Positions 36,091 to 50,625 of a stretch of DNA of 64,000 bases are shown here, one piece after another (within the stretch, counting starts at the first letter, position 1; each line of letters starts with the position of its first letter). Under the pieces are notes generated by a model. The model was given only the letters and a program-made list of their open reading frames with translations, searched no databases and had not been told where the DNA came from. This DNA comes from Elephas maximus indicus (taxonomy: Eukaryota; Chordata; Mammalia; Proboscidea; Elephantidae), in the NCBI RefSeq assembly GCF_024166365.1, contig NC_064827.1:9651001-9715000 (forward strand), written 5' to 3'. The translations under genes were made by a program, and so were the position numbers.

Positions 36091-36627
36091 AAATGCTACC
36101 CATCCAAAAGGTAGATAAAAAAATAGGAGGAAACACAAAACACCGTCAGAATTCTGGCACTCTTGCCTAGAAACTCCCTTGGCCACCAGGGGGCACTGGT
36201 TTCCACAGGGACCACCGGCGAGTTAGCAACTGTGAAAAGTCTTTGGTCATTAACTCAAACTTATAACTGCCATAAACACCAATAAAGTGTGAGCCTCCCA
36301 GTATGACTTGGCCAGGTCAGTGATGATTAAAAGACAGCAAATGACAGAAATCTCAGTGTTCTGGAAATGAAGGGCACCCCTGATACATTAATTCTGATTC
36401 TAAAGGGCACCTACGTTCACGTTTCAAAATATATAGATAATCATAAAAATGGGGCAAACTATAATGAAAATTAACTTAAACTTTTTATGTCCTTAACTTT
36501 AGGAATGTTAGAAACAAACTGCTGTAAAATAAAAATGATTCAGTAAATAATAGAGCTGGGAGAGTTTGAAGGAGTTGATCTTCTCCAGTGTCCTTTGTGA
36601 CATTTATCCATCTAGAATGGGTGGTGG
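36091..36627. other. Intron of KANK1 with a CTCF-like motif
   Basis: Unique sequence apart from the motif at 36180-36198. Confidence 0.45.
36180..36198 (+). promoter_or_regulatory. CTCF-like motif, forward
   Basis: TGGCCACCAGGGGGCACTG matches the 19-base CTCF consensus at all but about two positions. It lies in unique intron sequence of KANK1. Occupancy is not shown. Confidence 0.5.
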
Positions 36628-36841
36628 TGGTGTTGGGTGCCATCGAGTTGATTCCAACTCATAGCAACCCCATGTGACAGAGTGGAACCGCCCCATAGCG
36701 TTTTCTTGGCTGTAATTTTTACAGAAGCAGACTGCCAGGTCTTTCTCCCATGGAGTGGTTAAAAAAAAAGGTTAGTGGGTTTAAATTGCTGATCTTTCAG
36801 TTGGCACCTGAGTGCTTAACCATTGCATCCCAGGGCTCCTT
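36628..36841 (-). repeat. AfroSINE type A, full length
   Basis: Antisense, with an internal A run near 36762. Confidence 0.9.
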
Positions 36842-37416
36842 AGGATGGGTTTTAGTTGTCGGTATACAGCAATGTGTTTCTAAATTTGTTAGAAAACTGA
36901 TTTTTGAAAAGATATTTAAATAGATTTTAAAAGATGCTATGTTGCCATATCCCAACTGTTCTGGCATGCTAACCCAAGCTTTTCTTTCTAATGCCAAGGC
37001 TTTCTGAAAACACAGTTATAAACAAGGTGTGAGCGTGTCACTGTGCCAAATTTTCAATTAGGCATTCCAATTTTGTTTTTATAGAACACTTAACTTGTCA
37101 AGAATAGGTAGGACAGCAATTTCCGATCCCTTACGGAAGCTATGCAGTTGTTTATAAATATTTTCCCAACATTTAACTAAGAACTCTGCAAGGACGCTTC
37201 TGGTTTTTCATAAGAAAAAGGGCTTGTGCATAAATTCACTCTTTTCAGCCCAAATGTTGGTTTGGGGGATAGACAGTAGAGATTTTTCACAAAGCGTCAC
37301 TCCTTTTTTGGTATGTATAAAGTACGGTGCTTTGATGGAGGAGAGAGGACAAGTCCCTTTCTGTTTCTAGGCTCAACTAGAAATTGCTGGAATGCCATGT
37401 ATGTGGCCACCAACAT
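36842..37416. other. Intron of KANK1, A/T-rich, nothing recognised
   Basis: No repeat or exon seen. Confidence 0.4.
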
Positions 37417-37612
37417 AGTCAAACCCGTTGCCACTGAGCCGATTCTGACTCACAACGAGCTTATAGGACAAAGTAGAACTGCCCCATAGGGTTTCCCAGG
37501 CTGTAACCTTTACAAAAGCAGGCTGCCACATCTTTCTCCTGTGGAGTGGCGGGTGGGTTCGAACCACTGATCTTTCAGTTAGCAGCTGAGCACTAAGCCA
37601 CTGCACCAGCAG
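37417..37612 (-). repeat. AfroSINE type A
   Basis: Antisense CCCGTTGCCACTGAGCCGAT to CTAAGCCACTGCACCAGC. Confidence 0.9.
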
Positions 37613-37680
37613 TCAATTAGCAGTCAAGTGAAACTAGAGACAGAAACTTAAGTTGCTAGATCTGCGGTTTAATCACTGCT

Positions 37681-37860
37681 TGGAGCCCTGGTGGTGCTCA
37701 CCAAGGAGCTGGCTGTTCCCACCCCCCGGTGGCTCAGCAGAAGGAAGACCTGGGGACCTCCTCCCATAAAGGTGATACCCTGGAGAAGCCTGTGTGGCAT
37801 TCTGCCCTGTCACCTGGGGTCGCTATGCATCAGAAATCTACCCGATGGCACCTAACAACA
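37681..37860 (+). repeat. AfroSINE A/B intermediate, diverged head
   Basis: GGAGCCCTGGTGGTGCTCAC head; GATGGCACCTAACAACA tail. Confidence 0.8.
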
Positions 37861-38187
37861 GGGCCATTTGGATCTTTCCCTGGGAACTTAGCAGAGAGCC
37901 GTCATGAATGCCTTTAAGGGTGGATTCTCATTTAGAAATTAAAATGCCAGGGTGGCTTGAGGATCAGGTTCTCCTTCACCACAACCATTTAATTCAACAT
38001 GTTTAATCACACATCCTCCCAAGGCCTGACCCAGAAAACCCACACTGACCTCCTGCTTACCCAGAGCTGGCAGAGCAGATGGCTCCGTGTTTTTCCAGAA
38101 CAGCGAAAGTCCTCCAGCCCATCCCTAAGCTCACCTCCCAGACCTCCAAGAGCGTGAATGCAGCAGCAGTCTTCCTGCACCTTCTCT

Positions 38188-38735
38188 GGTACCTAACACA
38201 CACAGCCACAGGTCACCATTCACATCTCTGGTACCTAACACACACAGCCACAGGTCACCATCACATCTCAGCTACCTAACACACACAGCCACAGGTCACC
38301 ATTCACATCTCCGGTACCTAACACACACAGCCACAGGTCACCATTCACATCTCCAGTACCTAACACACACAGCCACAGGTCACCATTCACATCTCCAGTA
38401 CCTAACACACAAACCCACAGGTCACCATTCACATCTCTGGTACCTAACACACACAGCCACAGGTCACCATTCACATCTCTGGTACCTAACACACACAGCC
38501 ACAGGTCACCATTCACATCTCAGCTACCTAACACACACAGCCACAGGTCACCATTCACATCTCCAGTACCTAACACACACAGCCACAGGTCACCATTCAC
38601 ATCTCCGGTACCTAACACACACAGCCACAGGTCGGCATTCACATCTCTGGTACCTAACACACACAGCCACAGGTCACCATCACATCTCAGCTACCTAACA
38701 CACACAGCCACAGGTCACCATTCACATCTCTGGTG
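38188..38735. repeat. 42-bp minisatellite, 13 copies
   Basis: The unit contains ACCTAACACACACAGCCACA and GGTCACCATTCACATCTC, 42 bases, a multiple of three, so it stays open on the minus strand. Copies differ at the unit junction (CTGGT, CCGGT, CCAGT, CAGCT). Copies 2 and 12 share a 2-base deletion, and each is followed by a CAGCT copy. Confidence 0.95.
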
Positions 38736-38829
38736 TCCATGTCCACAAGTTCTTCAAGGGGTAGACCACCTTACATTTCTCTCCGTCACTGTACCACACC
38801 TTGCATATTTAAATGAAAAAAACACCCAA

Positions 38830-38999
38830 ACATTTGCAGTAAGATTGACTCTGACTCATGGCGACCCTGTGTGCGTCAGAGGAGGACTGTGCTCCACAGG
38901 GTTTTTGATGGCTCAATTTTGGAAGTAGATTGCCAGATCTTTCTTACCAGGCACCTCTGAGTGGACTTGAACCTCCACCCTTTCAGTTCCCAGGGACAC
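38830..38999 (-). repeat. AfroSINE type B
   Basis: Antisense GACTCATGGCGACCCTGTGT to TTTCAGTTCCCAGGGACACC, head shortened. Confidence 0.85.
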
Positions 39000-39006
39000 C
39001 ACTTTG

Positions 39007-39211
39007 TGTATGTTACTGTGTACCACCGAGTTGATTCTGACTTATCTGACCCTACATGACAGAGTAGAACAGCCCTATAGGGTTTTCTGGGTTGTCATCT
39101 TTACAGGAGCAGATTGCCAGGTCTTTTTTCCTGTGGAGTGGCTGGTGGGTTTGAACCACTGACCTTTAGGTTAGCAGCTGAGTGCTTAACCATTGTACCA
39201 CCAGGCTCCTT
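39007..39211 (-). repeat. AfroSINE type A, full length
   Basis: Antisense CCACCGAGTTGATTCTGACT to GTACCACCAGGCTCCT. Confidence 0.9.
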
Positions 39212-39222
39212 ACTTTACATTT

Positions 39223-39413
39223 AAACCTGTTGCCATCGAGTCAATCCTGACTCATAGTGATGCTATAGGACAGAGCAGGATTGCCCCATAGGGTTTCCAA
39301 GGCCGTGATCTTTACCGAAGCAGACTGCCACATCTTCCTCCTGTGGAGTGGCTGGTGGGTTCGAACCTCTGACCTTGTGGTTAGCAGCCGAGAGCTTAAC
39401 CACTGCACCACCA
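39223..39413 (-). repeat. AfroSINE type A, full length
   Basis: Antisense; the third SINE in a row with the same orientation (with 38830 and 39007). Confidence 0.9.
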
Positions 39414-39724
39414 TGAAATACATTGCTATCAGCTGACACAAATAAAAACGGGGACAGAGCAGACCTTCACCACCTTGATGAAGAGATGAACTGATGCTGA
39501 GAGAATAATCAGCTGTAGCCGCCTTCCAACAGCAATGCCTCCCCCGTTGTTTACGGCTGGGCATCTGTGAGCTCGCAGCCATTGCAGACCTCAAAAAAAG
39601 CCACAGACTTATCCCCAGGCTTCAGCTGAAACCAGCTGTGTACTTCAGGATTCACTCGGAGCGGAAGGGTCAAAGTAAGCCCGCAGCTTTTCCAGGGTGT
39701 GTGTGCCTTTCAGTCATTTCAGTT

Positions 39725-39919
39725 AGGAGCTCTGGTGGTGCAGTGGTTAAAGTGCTCAGCTGCTAACTGAAAGGTCGGCGGTTTGAACCCACTAGCTGCT
39801 CCATGGGATAAAGATGTGGCCATCTGGTCCTTTAAAGATGACAGCCTTGGAAACCCTACAGGGCAGTTCTACTCTGTCCTACAGGGTGGCGATGAGTCGG
39901 AATCAACAGCAACTGGGTC
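39725..39919 (+). repeat. AfroSINE type A, full length
   Basis: GGAGCTCTGGTGGTGCAGTG to GAATCAACAGCAACTGGG. Confidence 0.9.
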
Positions 39920-39938
39920 AATGGGTAGTTCCTGTTTA

Positions 39939-40142
39939 GAAGTCCCTGGGTGGTACGAATGGTTAGCAAACTCAGCTGCTGCTAACTGAAAGGCTGGAGG
40001 TTCAAGTCCACCCCAGAGTGCCTCAGAAGAAAGGCCTGGGAATCTACATCCAAAAAAAATCAGCCATTGTAAACCCTGTGGAGCACAGTTCTACTCCGAC
40101 GTACACGGGGTTGCCATGAGCTGGAATCAACAGGTTTTACTT
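39939..40142 (+). repeat. AfroSINE type B, full length
   Basis: AAGTCCCTGGGTGGTACGAA to GAGCTGGAATCAACAGG. Confidence 0.9.
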
Positions 40143-40572
40143 GGTACCTCTTTGAAAGGATAAAGCATAGGATTAAAAGCAAGGGTTTCAAACAAGTGCC
40201 AAAGGCTCCTAAAGGTGCCAGACAGATTTTAAGTTGTTGGAACAAAAGATTTCCTCAGGACTGAAGCCTTTTTTCCCAAGGTCTATAACAGATCTTCTAA
40301 ATCTGTAATTTTTAATTTTTCTGAGGGCCAGCCAATGCTTTTGAGAATCTGATGAAAGTTATGGGCTCTCTCCAAAAAGCCCGAATGCTAAAGGGCTCAT
40401 GAAAGTATGCACCCCAGGTTCAGACGCCCTGCCCTGAGGCCGTTTATTCCAACAAGATCTCACTATATAGAACTGGGGGCGCTTATTGGGAAGTGCTGGG
40501 TGGAGGCAGGAAACCCATTAATTTGGAAAAAGTTCCCCAGGTGAATCCGATGTAAGAGTTACTCTTACGGAT

Positions 40573-41115
40573 GTTGTTGTTGTTGTTGTTGGGTGCTTTC
40601 GAGTCCGACTCACAGCGGCCCCACGTGGTAGAGCATAACTGCCCCCTAGGGGTTTCTAGGCTGTAATCCTTACATGGGCTGCCAGCAGAACGAACAAATC
40701 TGTCTTGGAAGAAGTACAGCCAGAATGCTCCGTAGAAGCAAGGATGGCGAGACTTTGTCTCACATACTTTGGACATGTTATCAGGAGGGAGTAGTCCCTG
40801 GAGAAGGACATCATGCTTGGTAGAGGGTCAGCAAAAATGAGGAAGACCCTCAACGAGATGGACTGACACAGTGGCTGCAACAAGGGGCTCAAGCATTAAC
40901 GATTGTGAGGATGGCGCAGGACTGGACAGTGTTCCGTTCTATCGCACACAGGGTCGCTATGAGTCGGAACCGACTTGACGGCACCGAAGAGCAAGAACAA
41001 TCCTTACGGGAGCAAACTGCCAGGTCTTTCTCCCCAGGAACCACCAGGCGGGTTTGAACCCCCAACCTTTTTGGTTAGCAGCTGAGTGTTTAACCATTGT
41101 GCCACCAGGGCTCCT
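40573..41115 (-). repeat. AfroSINE type A split by an RTE insertion
   Basis: SINE pieces 40573-40673 and 41008-41115 (antisense) flank the RTE; AATCCTTAC is duplicated at 40665-40673 and 40999-41007. Confidence 0.9.
40674..40998 (+). mobile_element. RTE fragment inserted in a SINE, with target site duplication
   Basis: 5'-truncated RTE 3' end: CTGTCTTGGAAGAAGTACAG, CATACTTTGGACATGTTATC and GAACCGACTTGACGGCACC. The reading frame carries a stop (GGACTGACACAG for a Trp-Ile-Asp codon run is shifted), so it is inactive. Confidence 0.88.
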
Positions 41116-41972
41116 TTCTTAAAGGATAATCTGTTGAAAGAGGCCTAAGGAGAAAAATCAAAGCCAATCCTTTCACTTGTACAGGAGGAAACAGAAGCCT
41201 AGAACTGGACTCTCTGAAGTGACGAGCAAGCTACCTGTGCAGCTGGTACCTGGGGTCCCGGTACCTGGGGTCCCGGCACCTGACTTCCCTGTCAATATGC
41301 CTTCCACTGCATCATACCTTCCTAGACTGAAGTATTCTGGAAACACTTTGTTTTGGGTTATCTCGATGTTCTCAGAGCACTGATTATAAAAACAGGTACT
41401 ATGCCAAGTAACTGGTGTATGTGAGCTAGAAGACTCTAAGGGGTACTTTGTAGAGACTTTGCACAAGGCTTCCCTTTGGCTCCGGCCTCTGCAAACTTGC
41501 TTGTGCAGTTATGGGAATGACTTCAAGTTCCTAAGCCTTTTTAATAAATCCAAGACAGGTGTGAGTGCAAATATGGAAGCTGATTTAAGAAGCAGTTCTT
41601 TTGTTTGTATTTAAGGCTGAGAGATGAATTTCCTATAAATCATGGGCCAGGCAGTTAAGTTCCACTGTTATAGATGGTTTTGTTTGTATATGCTCAGAGA
41701 TGTTTATAAGTTACATATTAATAACTACCAGTCAGTTTATCTAGATTTCTCTCTCTCTTCCTCCTTTCTCTCCAGAAGGGGGGAAGGGGAAAAGAAAAGA
41801 AATGCAAACTCACTCCTTAAAGCAAACCAATCCAACTGATTTGCAGTAAAACAAATCTCTATATATATTTTCTCCATAAGGTTTTTGTGAGAACAGAAAA
41901 ACTTATTACTTAACTCTTTAATCCTATGAAAGAAAATAGTAAATATATTAAACTCACATTAAAAAAAAAAAA
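41116..41972. other. Intron of KANK1, unique sequence
   Basis: Apart from the 17-bp tandem repeat at 41238 nothing is recognised. Confidence 0.4.
41238..41284. repeat. 17-bp tandem repeat, about 2.7 copies
   Basis: GGTACCTGGGGTCCC-type units in tandem. Confidence 0.75.
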
Positions 41973-42168
41973 GCTGCCCTCAAGCCACTTCCAACTCATG
42001 GCGACCCCATGTGTTTCAGAGAAGAACTGTGTTCCATAGGGTTTTCAATGGCTGATGTTTCATAACCAGATTGCCAGGCCCTTCTTCTGAGGCACTTCTG
42101 GGTAGATTCAGACTGCCAACCTTTCAATTAGGAGCTGAGTGCTTAACCATTTACACCACCCAGGGCTC
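41973..42168 (-). repeat. AfroSINE type B, full length
   Basis: Antisense GACTCATGGCGACCCCATGT-type start to CACCACCCAGGGCTCC. Confidence 0.88.
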
Positions 42169-42536
42169 CGAAACTCACTTTGCCAGGGGTTCAAAAACAG
42201 TTTTCAGAATGTCATTGGTCACCACCAAATTCCACCTGCATCAATACTATGAAATTGTCTCTTATATTCTGGAAAGATGTCTGTGACCCTCTATGTGGAA
42301 GTCTACACATGTAGAATATGTAAGGTATGACTCAATCTTCTGTTTAAAAAACGCATGTCTCTATCACAGAGAGCCACACACGTGTATACGTGCGCACACC
42401 CAACACAAGCGCGGCTCCGGTGAATGTGTGAAAGAGACTTTTACTTTTTAGTTTATGCTCTTCTGAACTGTTAATCTGCCATGAGCATGTACTTTAGTTA
42501 CAATTTTTAGAAACTGAATAGCAGAGTTAGGCACTG

Positions 42537-42664
42537 TGACGCCTTCCCCTGGAGCTGGCACCTGAATTTGGACTTGTAGCCTCCTAGACTGTGAGAGAAT
42601 CAATTTCTCGTTGTTAAGCCGTCCACTTGTGGTATTTCCATTACAGCAGCACTAGGTAACTAAG
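42537..42664 (+). mobile_element. MaLR-like LTR, copy 4, 3' end only
   Basis: CCTTCCCCTGGAGCTGGC to CACTAGGTAACTAAGACG, same as 32525-32643. Confidence 0.8.
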
Positions 42665-43063
42665 ACGATGATGTAGTCTGTAAGTGAGGAGAAAGTGTAC
42701 TTCAGTCCCCCCTCGGTACAGGAACGCACCTGAGCCTGCATGTGACTGACATTCCATGTTATGTGGGGGCACAGCAATCTTGCTGCTTTCTCACGCTTTC
42801 TTCACTCTGCACAGCTCACAGGCATCGCAAATCTCTGCCTAAAACCCTGACGACCTTGAGCTGCTTTAATTTCTAGCTCATCTAACAAACACCAGAAAAC
42901 AAAAATTTAAAACCGTGAGCAGAGTTCTTAACCTAGTTCCTGCCTCATTAGAACTCTGAAACATAATGACTGAAATAGAAATCTGACGGGAATTACAGAA
43001 ATACTTTTGTTAAGTCGTATCTGCGTGCCCTGAAAGGGGGCCGCTGCTGTGGTTGAATTGTCA
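42665..43063. other. Intron of KANK1, nothing recognised
   Basis: Plain unique sequence. Confidence 0.4.
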
Positions 43064-43403
43064 TCGTTGTTCGCTGCCGTTGAGTGAGTCCTGACTCATG
43101 GCGACCCCATGCACGACAGAACAAACACTCCCCCGTCCTGCACCATCCCCATGACTGGTTCTTGCTTGGACCACTGTGATCCACTGCGTTCCCACTGGCT
43201 GATTTTCAGAAGCAGATCACCAGGCCTTTCTTCCTAGTCCCTCTCAGTCTGGAAGCTCCGCTGAAACCTGTTCAGCATCACAGCAACACACAAGCCTCCA
43301 GAGACAGATGGGTGGTGGCTGCGCACAAGGGGCACTGGCTGGGAATCGAACCTTGGTCTCCCCCACGGCCGGTGAGAATTCCACCATTGAACCACCGGTG
43401 CCT
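43064..43403 (-). repeat. AfroSINE type C, full length
   Basis: Antisense; ends GAATTCCACCATTGAACCAC from the tRNA-Gly-like head. Confidence 0.9.
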
Positions 43404-43501
43404 CATGACTGAATTAGTGCTACTGAAAATACGTGTTCTCTTGTTCACGGACGCTGTAGGTCTCCTGCATTTTAGCTGATTAATTAGGTGTACATTTGCA
43501 G

Positions 43502-43701
43502 GGTGTGAGCAATGTCAGGCAGGCTGGAAATAGACCAAAAAACCTCGTCACACAGCCAGACAAAATCCCCCCGATCGCCACGTCAGGGTGTGCCACAGAT
43601 TACTGCGATGTCACAGCTGAACGTTTTTGGCAGGAATGTGAAATAGAAGCCGCGGTCAGGGGAGGCGGGAGGAAGGCTGGGAGGAAAGCGCTTTCAGGAT
43701 G
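43502..43701 (+). other. Exon-like segment on the antisense strand in an unrepeated patch
   Basis: The plus strand has tttgcag before and GTGAGT after a 200-base stretch open in one frame. It contains several CGTCA or TGTCA (CRE-like) half-sites and many CpGs. It may be an antisense noncoding exon or an enhancer. The peptide is not recognised. Confidence 0.25.
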
Positions 43702-44640
43702 GTGAGTCCCTGTGCATCTGGGCCTGGAGGTATTTAAGAATTTTATTTTGACGCCAACATCTGACATCATGATTTTGAAAAGGATGTGGAGGCAGACATA
43801 TTATTAGTTACCTAAGGAAGACTTTGCTGCAGTCTACATGTCATTATAATCCCGTTTATTCTCAGACGGCTCCCCTGTACGTTTACTGGACCCCTTGCAT
43901 TCTCAAAGGCCAGAACCCACACATCAGCTGTCATGGCATTTTTTTCTCCCACGATGAACGATCTGTCCCCCTGCACAGTTACTAAAAACTGATTCGAATT
44001 CAGGGTTGAAAGTGGAAACCTAGGAAGATAGAAAAACAGTCTATTTCCGTCCACTTTAATCACCACCCTCTCGCACTATAAAGAGAAACAGGCTTGGACA
44101 TTTTTGGTAATGGCTTACTTACACTTCAGTCTATACTGTGTATTTTCACAGGAGATTAATTTAATGCATGCACGTTACTCGACACATTTGTATTACTTTT
44201 TCAGGTAGTGTTTGGTCAGAGTAGAAAGTATGTAGTAATTTTTTTCTTTTTGGTAGGTTTTTCATATCTTACGAACAATTTTGCATGTTAACAAAAGAAA
44301 CCAGACTTGACAAGCTGCTACCACCACGACCAATCACAATAGGCATGACTGGTGCTCATGAAGGGCCAGAGATGAACACATGCAGTTCACATAAAACCTC
44401 GTGGGGTGGGAGCTATTCACACTTCTGTTTTATGTACAAGGGAAGTATAAAGAAGGTGACCTGGATCGCACTGCTTATTCAGAGGTGGAGAGCCAAGATT
44501 GGAGCCCAGGCGGTCAGGCTCCAGTCCTACGGTGATCTTACGCACCACCAATTGAGACACAGCACAACTGATAACGAGGAAAGTGTAATTTTAGGGAGGC
44601 TTGCTAGAAAATATTAACTACATCGTAAAACCTTCCCCAC
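43702..44640. other. Intron of KANK1 with a MIR-like remnant
   Basis: 44475-44545 (AGGTGGAGAGCCAAGATTGG, GCCCAGGCGGTCAGGCTCCA) resembles a MIR SINE; the rest is unrecognised. Confidence 0.4.
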
Positions 44641-45025
44641 TACCCATCTGTCAGTCTGTCATACTGTGGTCGCTTCCATGTTTCTGTTATGCTGGAAGGT
44701 ATGCCACTAGTATGTGAAATAGCAGCAGGGTCACCCATGTGGATAGATTTCAGTGGAGCTTCCAGACTAAGACTAGGAAGAAAGGCCTGGCGTCCCACTT
44801 CTGAAAACTTGTCAATGAAAACGCTATGGGTCACAGGAGAACACTGCCTGAGATAGTGCTGAAAGATGAGTCTCTTAGGTTGGAAGGGACTCAAAATACG
44901 CAGTGGCTACAACAGTGGACTTGCGCGTACCAGTGATGGTGAAGATGGCGTAGGACTGGGCAGTGTTTCCTTCTGTTGAACATGGGTCGCCATAAGTCAG
45001 AGCCGTTTTGACAGCAGCTAACAAC
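44641..45025 (+). repeat. AfroSINE type C, long variant with RTE-like end
   Basis: CATCTGTCAGTCTGTCATAC start, GAAGAAAGGCCTGGCGTCC body, then GTAGGACTGGGCAGTGTTTC and a GACAGCAGCTAACAACAAG tail. Confidence 0.75.
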
Positions 45026-45030
45026 AAGGC

Positions 45031-45237
45031 CAAACCAAACCTGCTGCCGTCAAGTCGATCCCGACTCACAGTGTCCCTATGGGACAGAGAAGGACTGCCT
45101 CATAGGGTTTCCAAGGTGGAAAACCTTTACAGAAGCGTACTGCCACATCTTTCTCCCATGGAGTGGCTGGTTAGTTCAAACTGCAGGCCTTTTGGTTGGC
45201 GGTCGAGCATTTTAACCACTGCGCCACCAGGGCTCCT
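45031..45237 (-). repeat. AfroSINE type A, full length
   Basis: Antisense CCTGCTGCCGTCAAGTCGAT to GCGCCACCAGGGCTCCT; about 500 bp past the giant exon's donor. Confidence 0.9.
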
Positions 45238-45673
45238 TGTACATAGGATAGGCACTTATTATTTTTGTCTTTCTCATCCCTCCCCTTATTCACTGAGATT
45301 CCTGTTCACCCCTGCTTGTCTTTTAAATTGAAGCTAATGACTGAGACACTATTAGCTTCAACAACAATAATGGGTATAGCGTAGATTTTTTTTTCAGGCA
45401 GTTCTGTGTAACGTGAGCAAGTCAATAACCGGAAGACAAAGAATAAAGCATCACATCAAACCAGCAGGGCAGAAGATCACCTCTCAGCCACCTGGCACTA
45501 GCTGACTTTTCTTCTTCCAGCCCCCAACCCTCGGCTAGAGCCTGATGAAGCCCCCAGATAATGAGAATCAGAAGAGTCGCTTACAGATCTTGATTCTTGG
45601 TCTTTATTCTACTAGTTACCGCTCTAAAGCTTTCTCCACGGTTCCAAAAAATACTTCCTGACAAAAACCCTTA

Positions 45674-49830
<4,157 letters not shown>

Positions 49831-49980
49831 AAACTCATTGCCATCGCGTCAATTCTGACTCATTGTGACCCTAAAGAACAGAGTAAAGCTGCCCCATAGG
49901 GTTTCCAAGGAGCAGCTGGTGGATTCAAACTGCCGACCTTTTGGTTAGCAGCCAAGCTCTTAACCACTACGCCACCAGGG
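49831..49980 (-). repeat. AfroSINE type A, short form
   Basis: Antisense ATTGCCATCGCGTCAATTCT to TACGCCACCAGGGC; A runs on both sides. Confidence 0.88.
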
Positions 49981-50329
49981 CAAAAAAAAAAAAAAATGCT
50001 TTAGCAGCGAGAAATTAAGCGCTAGATTTCAATTCTAAACGATGTGGAAATAGAACTCTATTTGCAAGATGCACTCGGCACCTACAGTTTTCTAGCCTAA
50101 GAATGAGTGCGCCCTGCCGGAGTGCCTGGCCAGCTCAAGCTAATGAAGGTCGTCTTTCCTTCTCTCTTTTTTTAAAGTTTTCAGCTCCACACGGAGAACA
50201 CGCTCACTCAAAATATGCAACCAGACCTGTTTCCAAGGCTGTCTGGAATTCCATACCAAAGAGAAACTGCAGACTCGGGTGTCAGACAGAGGCAGACAGC
50301 TCTCGGGGGCCATGGGCCTTCCTTGTGAG

Positions 50330-50625
50330 CCCGCGAGTCTACAGTAGACCCCTCCGGATCCAGCCAGGTCTCTGGAGTACAGAGGCCGCCACGCTCACAG
50401 CCCTTCCTCCCGGCCCTCTCCCGGGCCACGGGGGAATTCGGGCCGTGGTGCTGAGGCCCTGTGACCACCCACTCGCCCCACTCACTCGCCCGCCCGCTTG
50501 CGCACCTACCAGGAGCCCGCGGCCCGGGCGCCCTGCTGCACTGCACCCTGCGAGCTTGCCGCACCAGGGCTCGGCCTCCGATGCCCGCGTTCCTCACCCC
50601 ATAAGGAGAGGAGGTTCAACATTCG
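50330..50625 (-). promoter_or_regulatory. KANK1: Intronic CpG island, candidate promoter and 5' exon of short KANK1
   Basis: About 20 CpG dinucleotides fall between 50390 and 50610, in a window where CpG is otherwise rare. The sequence is over 65% G+C and free of repeats. On the gene strand a donor-like CTGGTAG|GTGCGC lies at about 50506, about 2.1 kb before the giant exon's acceptor. A transcript started here and spliced to that exon would lack the first coding exon and begin translation at Met159. This is inference; no TATA box is evident, as is usual for CpG promoters. Confidence 0.55.

Noticed and set aside
38188..38735. A CRISPR array
   Set aside because: The units are contiguous tandem copies without spacers, in a mammalian intron.
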